The notes under the pieces are model-generated. The model searched no databases. It saw only the letters and a program-made list of their open reading frames with translations, and had not been told where the DNA came from. From NCBI GenBank assembly GCA_943704525.1, contig CALSCQ010001420.1, forward strand, positions 1-59,329: DNA of 59,329 bases, given 5' to 3'. Source of the stretch: Pigoraptor vietnamica (Eukaryota > Opisthokonta > Filasterea). Below are positions 1 through 12,000 of the stretch, one piece after another (positions within the stretch are counted from its first letter, which is position 1; each line of letters starts with the position of its first letter). Both the position numbers and the translations under genes were made by a program.

Positions 1-3000
1 CGCCGGCATCCGCAGCGTTCGTAATTTCCACGTAGCCGCCGACGATCGAGTCGCCCTCGTAGTCCGACAGCGCCGCAGACCCCGCCAACGTCACGCTGGC
101 ACCCTTCTCGGTAAATGTGGCCGCGGAATCCAGAGTCGTTCCGCCGAGCTTGAGCTGAGGCGCGTCGTTCACAGGGACGACCGTCACCGTCACCGTCGCC
201 GTGTTGCTCGCGGATGGCGTGCTCTGAGCGCCAACATCTGTAACGGTCACCGTGATCTGGCGCGCTGGAGTCGCAGAAGGGTTCTCAGACGTCGACACGA
301 ACTTGATCGCGGCAAGCGCAGTCCCGTACGTTCCGAACGAAGCCGTTCCAGAAAGCGTGACAGACGTGGTGCCGGACCCGCTTGCCGTGATGCCGCCAGG
401 CAGGCTGCCAACAGACAGAATTTCGCTCGCCTCTTGCGGGTTTGTCAGCGTGATGACGGCCTCAGTCAAATTGGTGTCATCGGAATCCACGACACCAACG
501 TTGGCAGCCGTCACAATGGCCGTACCGGCCCCGTTTTCGACGAACGTGATGGAAGCGCCGGTCCCTCCCGCCGTGGTGTCCAAGTCGAGAGCGGGCGCAT
601 CGTTCACGAGAGTGATGCTCATCGTCGACGTCGCGCTCGTGATCAGGTCGCCGTCTGTCACGGTGATTGTAATTGACCGGGCCGTCGTGTCCGGCTCGTC
701 GGCCGTATTCCGGTACTTGATGGTCCGCATCACCGACTGATACGTCGCAATGGCGGCGGAACCCGTCACAGCGAGCGTTCGCGTCCCCGAATTGTACCCC
801 GCGGAGGTCAGTGACGTGCCCGTAAGGTCGACCGACAGCGATTCGTCCGCGGCATCGGGGGCGTTCGTCAACACAATCGTCAGCCCTTCGAGATGAGGAC
901 TGTCAACGTCGACAACAGTAAGCGACGGCGCCACGGCGAGCGTGTACGCTGCCTCCTCGACGAAAGTCCCGGAAAACCCCGTCCCTGCAGCGTTCGGATC
1001 GAGGTCGAGGATGGGAGCATCGTTCACGGAATCGAACGTAAGCGTTGCCCGCACAGAAATGCTATCATCTGTGCCATCGTTGACCACAAAATCGATAAGG
1101 CGCGCTGTCGTGTTCGGGTTTCCGGGGGCATAGAGGGTGTTCGAGTACGTAACCGTCTGCAGCACAGCGCCGTAGGTGAGCTTCGATGCGCTGCCGGAAA
1201 TCCTCAGCACGTGTGTCGTCGAATTGTAGGCGACGGTCAAACCGCCCGACGCCGTCGCGCTGAGGACTTCGTGCGTTCCGTCGAAGGGGTTCGTAATCGT
1301 GACGGTTGCGTAGGCCATGTTCGTTGTATCCGAGTCCGTCAGCGTGAGATTCTCCGTAGCGAGGTACACGGGACCGCTTCCTTCGACGTAGTTGACGACG
1401 TTGCCAGGGCCCGCATAGCTGTTAAGACTCAGGATCGCGGGATCGTTAAAGAGGATCAGCGAGACGACCGCAGTAGCAGGGAGGGAATTCTGCGCCCCGT
1501 CGTTCACGCGGAACTCGACGAGACGATCAGGCTGCCCTGTCGGCTCAACCGACTCGTCGCTGTAACGAACGGTCTTCAAGACAGTCACGTACGCTGCGAT
1601 GGAGGCAACGTTCGAGAACGACAGCGTGTGCGTCGTGGCATCGTACGAGCCGGCGATGCCCCCGCTAAGGGTGTACCAAAGAATCTCGTCAGCCCCGTCC
1701 TGCGCGTTGGTTATGCGAACCTGGGCCGATGAGATCGTCGTCGGTCCGCTGTCGGCGTCGGTGATCTGGAGCAGCGACGTCGTGATCGAAACGGGGGCTC
1801 CATTCTCCTCAAAGACAGCCGCCGAATTCTGCACGGTCCCATTCAGGTTGATGACCGACGCCTTGTCGTTGACGAGAGTGATGGAGACCTGCTTCGTGAC
1901 CTTCGCGGAGGAGTGCAGGCCGTCGTTGACCACAAACGAGATCGTCCGCGTGGTACTGACGGGTTCGTCGGCCACGTTTCCGTACGTCACCGTACGCAAC
2001 ACGGCCTCGTAGGTCGCCACGTCCGCGGAGCCCTGGATCACGAGGGTCGATCCCGAGAACGACGACGTGAGTCCAGACGCCGTGAGGAGAGCGGCGTCCG
2101 CCGCCAGCGTCTCGTTCGCGGAATCGACCGTCGATGTCTCGATCTTCACTGTAGCGTTGGCCATGAAGAACTCCGTGTTGAGGTCGTCGTCCGTCAGCGT
2201 GAGCGCCGCGTCAACGACAACAGCAGCGCCGTCCTCCGTGAAAGTCGTCGCACCCGCCGAAGTCGTCACGACGGGCGTCTCGTCATTGACGAGAACGATC
2301 GTCACATTGATCGTGGCGATGATGCTCCAGTCCAAACCGTCAAACGCCTGCACCTCCACGGTGCGTACGCCCGGCGTCGGCTCGTCCTTCGTGTTCCAAT
2401 AACGGAGCGCCTTTACAATGTTCTGATAGCGAGTGAAGGTACCCTGCGACCCAGAGAACTGCAGCACGAACGTGTTGATGCTCGTGTCCACGGTGCTCAT
2501 AAGAGCAAGGCGGTTCGTAGAGAGAGCCTGGAACGTCACCAGAATCGACTCGTCGTCACCGTCGTAGATCGTAACAAGGCGCGCCTCCAAGTAGGCAAGC
2601 TGCGCCGTGTCAACGTCAGAGATCGACACAGCGGCCGTATGGATGAGGCTGGCCGACGCGCCTTCGGTGTACGTGGCGTACGAGTCAATCGACGCGGACG
2701 TCGTGTCGAGATCGACGACCGGCGGGTCGTTCACAGCGATGATCGTGATGCTCATTGTACGGCTGGCTGAACTGTACGGCGTCGTCGAGGCGCCTATCGT
2801 GACGTCCACGCCCGTGTCACCCGAGCTTCCGGCCGACTGATCCCAGGCACGGAAGGTCCCCGAAGACGACCCAAAGTAATCGAGGGAAGGAACGAAACGG
2901 AGGCGCGCAGACGGCCCGAGCAGAAGCGCGCTGGTCGACGTAACAGAGGGAACCGCGGACCACGCGCCGTTCGACACAAGCTGATATTCCCACGCGCCGT

Positions 3001-6000
3001 GCGTCACGACCGCCCCCACGACGGCAATTCCGTGCACGTCGCTCGGATCGACGTCAGTCACAAACGCAGCGACGAGGTCGGAAACCAACGTCCCAGTGTT
3101 GTCCGCCGACGTAACGTCCTCGTTGATAGAAGTGAGGGTCGACGTGCCAGTCGCGAGCACCGGCGGGTCGTTCACGGGGTTGACCGTGATATCCGTGTAA
3201 ACGCTGTCCGTGAGGCTGCCCCCTGAGCCAGTGTTGCCGTTGTCGTTCACGCTGACCGTCACTCGATCGGCGCCGTAATAGTTCGCAGCGCCCAAGTAAG
3301 CGAGCTGGGCGAGTGCTGCCTGGAGTTGCACAAGTGTGCCGGAGAGCGTTGCAGGGGTCGCCGCCGCAGAAAACGTCGACCCTCCGTCCAGAGACACCTT
3401 GCCGTGATCGGCCACAACCGACAACGACATGGCTCCATTCGCCTCCTGCGCGTCGACATCGGCGAGATCAAACGCCGTCGCGAGCGAAAGCACCGTGTCC
3501 TCGTCAACGGTCTCCGAGCTCGACACCACGGTGAATACAGGCGCGTCGTTTACGGCGGTCACGACGACAGTGCCGGTAAGATCCGCCGCGCTGTAGGCAT
3601 CGATGATACTCACGTCCGTCGCATCCGCAACCGTGCCGTCCACGACCGAGTTTGTGCGATCCCAGCCGCGCAGCGTGATGGTAGCCTGCCCGTTCCAATC
3701 GGCATTGGGCGTGAACCGCAGCCGGTTGGCAGCAGCCGACGTGAGATGAATAGCACTCGCGCCAGACGCGGAGGAGATCGTCGTCCAGGTGCTGCCCGAA
3801 TCAGTTGAGAATGCCCACACGCCGTGCGTCGAATCGCGGGCAACAATGGCCACGCCGGTTACGGCGGGGCCGTCGGCGTCCGTGAACTTGCCGCTGATGA
3901 ACGACGAGATGGCAACAACCGCAGGGCCGTCTTCCGCAACCGTCGCAAGTGTCGCGGTCGCCGAGGCGCGCACAGGCGAGTCATTGACCGACAAGAGCGT
4001 GATCGTGGTCGTGATCGTGTTGCCCGCGTCGCCATACTCGTCCTGCACGACTGCAGTGACAGTCCGCTGGAGAGCCGGGTTGAAGGCGTCGTTCGTGTTC
4101 ACGTAGTCGAGAGACTGGATGAGGCTCACGTAGTCGGCCTTAGACGCGACTCCCGTGCACGAGATCGTCGTCGTGCCCGTGCACGTAATGCCGGACACGG
4201 TCCCAACCGACAGCGATTCGAGGCTACCGCCGTTACTCAGCGTGAACGTGGCGCTCTGCATGTTGGCGTCGTCCGAGTCCTCGATCGCAACCACCGTCGC
4301 GTTGAAGACGGGCGTCGCAGCATCGTTCTCCGTGAACGTCAGCGTCTGGCCAGCGTTCGCGAGGAGAGGATGGTCGTTCACGAGGGTGATGCTAACGGTC
4401 ACTGTCCGCGACACGCTGTTGAGGGCGCCATCGTTGACGACGACAGTGATGACCCTGCTCGTCGGATTGGGCTCGTCCTCCGTGTTAATGTAGCGCAAGC
4501 TCCGAAGGACTGTCTGATACGTCGAAGGCGAAGCCGAGCCCGTCAACAGGAGCACGCCCGTGTTCGAATCGTACGGCGTCTTCGTAAGGGAGCCCGCAGT
4601 CACGTCAATGCTCTCCAGCGTGTCCAGCGGGTTCGTCAGCACGATCGTCATTGAGGCGAGGTTATCCGAGTCAACGTCACCGACGACAGCGCTCGACACG
4701 ATGTTGACGGGGCCCGCCTCTTCGGTGAACACGGCCGTGTTATCCGAGCCAGCCGACCCGCCGTTCAAATCCACGGTGGGTGCGTCGTTAACAGGTGTAA
4801 ACGCCATCGTCACGGTCGCCGTTGGACTCGAAGCGCTCGCCGGATCGAATGCAACAATCGTCACCGACCGCGTCGCTGTGCCGGGGCGGTCGGTGTTCTG
4901 GTTCTCGTACGTGAGCGTCCTTAGCACCGCAATATAGTGCGCGACAGTGTCAGCGCCTGAGAGCGTGAGCCGCGCTGACGTGGTCGAGGTCGTCACGAAC
5001 GAGGCAGTAATCGACGTGCCGGTCACGTCCGCTGCGAGAACTTCCAGCGCGCCATCTGGGACAGGCGTCACGGTGACATACACCTGCGACAGCGACGTGT
5101 CGTCAGAGTCGAAGATGTCCAGCGCCGATGCAATGGACACGGCTCCGTCCCCTTCGGTGTACGGCGTGCTGCTATCGATCGTGTTGAAATCGCCAGTGAT
5201 GGTGACGTCCGGCAGATCGTTAACATACTGGATGGTAACGGTCGCCGTAACGTCAGACGAGTTGAAGATGCCGTCAAAGACAACAAACGTCACGACCCGT
5301 GTCGCAGGACCGCCCGCGGGCTCGTCGGCGTAGTTGACGTAAGTGACCGTCTTCAGCACAGTAGCGTACGCCGCCACACTCGCACTCCCGCTCAGGAAGA
5401 GCGTGTACGTCGCGGCGTCGTACGACACCGAGATGCCCCCGCTCGCAACGGCCGTCATCACCTCGTTGGCGCCCCCATCCCGGCCCGCAAGGTACACCAC
5501 CGCGCTGTCGATCGGAAGATTTCCGCTGTCCGCATCCGTGAGCGTCAACGAAGTAGGCGTCAGTGCGACCGGGGTCGCCGAGTCCTCGGTAAAATCAACA
5601 GCGTTGTTCGCGCTCGACGCGCCCTGAAGGCGAAGAACTGGCACCTTGTCGTTGACGGCGGCAACCACCAGATTGCGCGAGACGGCGCCAGTTGTGAACG
5701 TGCCGTCGCTCACGGCGAAAGTTATCGACCGAGTGCCAATCACGGGCTCATCCACGCCGTTCGAGTACTTCACGAGACGCAAGAGAGACTCGTACACGGA
5801 CACGTCGTCGTCTCCCGAGATCGTCAGAGTCCTTGTGGCAACATCGTACGAGACCGTAACAGTGACAGGCACCGAGGCTGGGTTGATCGAAAGCGCCTCC
5901 TGCGCGGCGTCCGCGGTCGCCGTCGAAATCACGACCGTCGCCGAGTGCATCTTGAACAGAGGGTGATAGTCCGCGTCCGTCAGAGTAAGCGCAGAGTCCA

Positions 6001-9000
6001 CGTACACCGCCGCGCCGTCTTCGGTCCACGTCACGGAACCGGCCGTCAACGTCAGTACCGGAGCGTTGATGTTCGCGACCTGCACCGTGATCGTGCTGGA
6101 AACGATGTCGCTGTCAAGCTGGCCGTCGTTTACCGTGATGTAGACCGTGCGCACTCCCGGAACTGGCAGCGGATTCGTGTTCTGATACGTCACCGAGGCG
6201 AGGATGTCCTTGTACGCAGCCACCGTCGCAACGCCCGTGATCGAGAGCGTCGTCGTGCTCGTGGATGCTCCCGTGATCGCCACGGCGACCGACGCCGCAG
6301 TCGTCAACGAGGTGTCGACCGCCAGAACATCGTCGGCGTAGACGCCGACACCCGCTTCCTGGCCCTTGTTGGCCAGCACAACAGTCAGGCTAGCCAGCGT
6401 CGTGTTGTCGACATCGGTCAGCTGGAACGTCGCCGTATTCACGACCGCCTTCGCCGTGTCGCTCTGCTGGAAGTTGAACGCATACACGGTCGCCGTGTTC
6501 GAGCCCGCCGACGTGACGACAGGCTTGTCGTTGACGGGCAAAACCGTCATACGCACGACGGCGGTGGTCGAGCTGAACGGCGTGTCGGCCGCGGCGCTCG
6601 TCGTCGAAACGCCCGTCTGCCCGTTGGCAAGACCGTCGGTCGCATCCCACGCTTTGATTGTCAGATCAGCCGTGCCAAAGAAGTCCTGGTTCGGCAAGAA
6701 GCGAAGCTTCGCGCTCGCGACATCGCGGAGCAGAATTGCCGAGCTCGCGCTCCGCGTCCCCACGCTCGTCCACGACGATCCAGAGTCAATCGAGAACTGC
6801 CAAGTGCCCTGCGTGTTCACCGCTCCCACGATGGCTATGCCGAACACAGCGTCCCAGTCAGCGTCCGTGATAACGCCGCTGAGGATCGACGGGAGCGACT
6901 GGCCGGGATTCGAGCCCGTCGCGACGTCCTCGTAAATCGACGACATAAGCACCGGACCCGCCGTCGTCAGCACGGGCGGGTCGTTGACCGAGTTGACAGT
7001 AATTGTCGCCGTCCCCATCGCCGTGCTAAACGCGTCGGTGATGGCGAGGTACCCAGCAGCCGACACGATTTGTCCAGCCGAGCCCGACGTCTGATCCCAG
7101 GCGAGAAACGTGAATGTCGCCGTTCCCCAGTAGTTCAGAGCCGGGACAAACCGAACCTTCGACGTCGTATTCGAGGGAATGAGGAGAGCGGCAGTGAGGC
7201 TCGTAGAGGACGAGATGTTATACCAGTTCGTCGCGTCCTGCGTGAACATCCACTGGCCGTTCGTGTTGTCGACAGACGTCACGGCAATACCCTGCACTGC
7301 GTTCGCGTCAACGTCCGTCACGGTGGAGCCCAGAAGCGTCGTCACTAGGTAGCCGGTGTTGGACGAGGCGGGGACATCCTCGTTGATCGCCGGGACGGTG
7401 AACGACGTTTGCGACATGACCGGCGAGTCGTTAACTGCCGTAATGGTCACGTTGCGCCAAACCGTTGTCCTCGCGCCCGACTGGTCGCGGACCTGGAGCG
7501 AAATCAGCCGAAGCGTGGCCGTATTCGGCGCCTGCGAGAGCGTCACGTAGCGAACGGTCAAGATCTGGTCCATAAACTCGGCCTGCGTGCCGAAACCGAC
7601 GATGCTGAGGGCGCGGGTGCCGTTCGTCTCCAGGTAGTCAAAGTTGTCGTTCCCGTCCACGAATAGCAGCTCGTTGGACGACCCGTCGACGGGGTTCGTC
7701 ACCGTGATGACCGCCGAGGACATGTACGTGCTGTCCGGATCGTAGATGTTGAAATCGGCGCCGAAAAGGTACAACGGATCGGCGTCTTCGACGTAGTTGA
7801 AAATAGACGAGCTGATAGAGATGCGCGGGGCGTCGTTCACGAGCTGAATGGAAACAGTCGCCACGGCGTACGAGCTCCAGTCGAGGGCATCAAACACGCG
7901 GATGCGAATGCTACGCGCCGTCGGGCTCGGCTCGTCCGTCGGGTTGTTGTAACGCAGCGTCCGCAGCATCGTCTGGTAGTCGGCCGTGGTGCCGTTGCCC
8001 GAGATGCGGAGGATGTACGAGCTGTACGTCACGGTGTAACCACCCAGTGCGGTCACGGTGAGCGTCTCGTTCGTCGTGTCGAGCGGATTGGTAATCTCGG
8101 CGGTGGCCTCGCTGATGACCGGGCCGTCGATGTCCGTGAGCGTCAGCGACGAGGAGCCCACGATCGCGATCGACCCGCTCTCTTCGCGGAAGGTCGAGGA
8201 AAATCCCGTGCCGGCCGACGCTCCATTAAGGTCGAGTATAGGAGCGTCGTTCACGCCATTCATGTTCACGGACGACGTAACCGACGTGCTCGACGCCGCT
8301 CCGTCGTTGACGACGAACGTAACCGTGCGCACGCCGTTCGTCGGGTTGCCAGGAGCGCTCAGCGCATTGCGATAGCTAACCGTCTTGAGCACGGTCATGT
8401 ACGCGGCCTTCGTTGCGCTGCCCGAGAGAGTCAGAGTGTACGTTCCCGCGTTGTACGACACCGTGATACCGCCGCTGCCCGTCGCGGTGAGCGTCTCGGA
8501 GGCGCCATCCGGATGGTTCGTGAGAACGACGGTCGCGCTAGCCATGTTTGCGTTGTCCGGATCCGTAACCGCAAGGTTGTTCGTCGTGATCACAACGTAC
8601 CCGGACCCCTCCGCATACGAAAGAGCGTGATTCGGTCCCGAGACGGTGTCGAGGGTGAGAACCGGCGCGTCGTTCACGTACGTGATCGTCACCGTCGTGG
8701 TCACAGAGCTGGACCAGTTGGCACCGTCGAACACGGTAAACGAAACATGGCGCGTTCCCGGCGTCCCGGGCTCGTCGGCCGAGTTGTGGTACGTAACGGA
8801 CTGCAAGTAGGCCGCATACTGCGCCAGCGTCGCAGAGCCCGACAGCGTCAGCACGTGCGTCGTCGAGTCGTACACGCCAGTCACGAACGCAGTGTCCGTC
8901 CCCGCAAGAACTTCCGCCGTGCCGTCGAGGGCATCGGTAATCGTGACGGTGCCGCCACTGATCGTCGTCACGCCAACATCCGCGTCCGTGATGGAGACAG

Positions 9001-12000
9001 TCCCAGTGAGGGAAGACGCCGCGACAGCCTCCTCAGTGAAACCGACAGCAAAGTTGGAATTGCTCCCGTCGAGCTTCATGACAGGGGCCTTGTCGTTCAC
9101 GGTCGTAATGGTGACCGTGCGAGTCGCCGTGTTCGAGTTGAACGACCCGTCGTTCACCGCAAACGAAATCACCCTGTTCGTGAGGGACGGCTCGTCCACT
9201 GCGTCAACGTAGGTAACCGTGCGCAGGACTTGTTGATAGTGAGCAACAGTGTCCGACCCAGAGAGCGTCAGGACGCCGTTGGAGTACGAAGCCGTGATGC
9301 TCGTGCCTGCCGTCGTCGCCGCCAACGTTTCCTGGGACAGGTCGCTTGTCGAAGTCGAGATGGTGACCGTCGCACTAGACATCATGAACTGCGAATTCAG
9401 GTCGGCGTCCGTGAGCGTGATGCCGTTGTCGATTACGATCGCGGCGCCGTCCTCCGTCCACGCCACCGTGCTCCCAGTGGTCGTGAGAACAGGCGCGTTG
9501 TCGTTGATGAGCGCGATGGTGACGCTCGAGGTCACCGTGTTGCTGTCGAGCGCGCCGTCGTTCACCGTAATGGAGATCGTACGAGTCCCAAGCGACGGCT
9601 CAGCAGCGCCGTTCGTAAACGTCACGCTGTCGAGGACGGCGGCAAACTCGGCCTTCGTCAGCGCAGCGCCAGAGGCCGAAACGACCAGCGTGTGCGTGCC
9701 GCTACCGCGCGACGGAGCGACCGTGATGCTGGCGACGCCCGTGTCGACCGCAACCGACTCGCTTGTTCCGTCGAGAATGCCCGACAGGACGATCGTCGTG
9801 CTGATGAGAGACGTCGTATCGACGTCAGTAACGACCGTCTGGTTGAACGCCGAAACGGCGCTTCCGCCCTCCGTGAAAGTCGGGTTGAGGGCCGTCGAGG
9901 AGACGACGGGCGCGTCATTGACAGCGTTGACGGTGATCGACGCCGACCACGAGCCCGAGCTGTACGCCGTGCCGGAAATGTCGTTCGTCACCGACCCGCT
10001 CGACAGCGAGTCCGTCCTGTCCCACGCCCGGAAAGTGAACGTCGCCGACCCAAAATAGTCCTGCGCCGGCAGGAAGCGAGCCTTCGTATTCGCCGTCAGA
10101 GAAATCACAATGCCCGCGCTGGATGGCGTCAGGTTCGTCCACGTCGAGCCTGCGTCCGAGCTGTATTGCCACTGCCCGTTCGTGTTTGCCGCACTCGTGA
10201 CCACAATGCCGAGAAGAGCACCAGCATCAGCATCCGTGATTTGCGGGGAAATCAGACCGTAAAGGCTCGTGCCCGCGTTCGAGCCGCTCGCAACATCCTC
10301 GTTGATGGCAGTGATCGTAGCGGGCGAGCCGGGGTCGGTCAGGACGGGGCGATCGTTCGAGTTGGCGACGGATACTGAGACCGTGAAGTCGTTGCTGGTG
10401 CCACCGTCGGCGTCCGTCGCGCTGACGACAAACTGACGAGTGAACGACGTGTCGGGCGCGTCGTCAGCATTGACGTAGCGGATCGACTTGATCAGCAAAT
10501 TAGCATTGGCGATCGAGATCGAGGCACCAGAAAAGGTATAGATCTTGGCGTTTCCCACGACGTTCGATGATAGAGTCATCCCTTGGAGAGACGTCGCAGT
10601 GATCGTGTCCCCCGCACCGCCGGCCAGCAAGTTGTAGTTGGTGAACGACACCTCGACAGAGTCAATGTTGTTGTTTTCGGCATCCGTCAGCACGATGTCG
10701 GCCGGCAAGAGAAGGTCAAAGCCGTCGTCCTCCACGAACGAGACCGAATACGTCACGGCGCTGTTCCCGCTCCGATGAAGCACGGGATCATCGTTCGTCA
10801 GAGTGATAGAAACGGTCGACGTGCACGCCGCACTCGACGAAGACCCATCCGACACGACGACAGTGATGCTGCGGCTCGTGGGCGACGGCTCATCGGCGTT
10901 GTTGCTGTACGTGAGGGTCCTTAGCGCAGTCTGGTAGTGAGCAAGCGTGTCCGAGCCCGTGACGGTGAGAACACCCGTCCCCGAGTTGTACGTCGCGGAT
11001 GTGATGGACGTCCCCGAGATGTCGATCGCGAGGACCTCCGCGGCGCCGTCGAGAAGGTTGGTAATCGTGATTGTGGCGCTCGCCAGGTTCGTGCTGTCGA
11101 CGTCCGTGACCGTGAGATCCGAGGCACCGACGATAGCAACGGGGCCAAGCATTTCCGTGAACGAAGCCGAGTATCCCGTGCCCGCAGCCGCGCCGTTCAG
11201 ATCCACAATGGGCGCGTCGTTGGCCGCGACAAACGTAATCACAGAGCTGCGAGACACCGAGGTCGCGCCGGCCGAGTCCGTCACGGTGAACGTAGCGGTG
11301 CGCGTCGCCGTCGACGGATTTCCGGGACTGGCCTCCGCGTTCTGATACTGCACGGTGCGCAGAGTGGCCTGATACGTCGCCACGCTGGCCGTGCCCGACA
11401 GCGTAAGCGTTCGCGTGCCCGAATTGTAGGACGACGTGATGCCAGAGCCGCCGCCTGGCGTGGAACGAAGAGACTCGGACGCTCCGTCCGGCGTTACGTC
11501 CAGCACAATTGTAGCACCACCGATATTAGCACTGTCAGAATCCGTCACTTGCAACGCGCCGCTGGCGACGATCGCAACCCAGCCATCACCCTCGGTGTAC
11601 GTCACGGCGTATCCCGGACCCGCTGCACTGTTCAGCGTCAAAACGGGCGCATCGTTGACGTAGGAAATCGACACGAGCGCGGTCGACTGCGACGTGATAC
11701 TGCTCCACGCAAGCCCGTCGTAAATTCTGAACTGAACGCTGCGATCCGTCGAGCCCGGCTCGTCGGCAGTGTTCATATACGTAACCGTCCGCAGCACCGT
11801 CTCCCACGACGCGAGCGCCTGCGCGCTGCTCGTCGAAAGCGTCAATACGTAGCCAGAATACGACGCGGTGATGCCGAGGCCGTTTGTCGCCGCGAGGATC
11901 TCAGACGCGCCGTCCTGCGGATTCGAAATCGTCGCCGTCGCCTGCGTGAACGTCGTATTGTCCGCATCGGTGATCAAGAGATCCGACGTGGAGAGATAAA

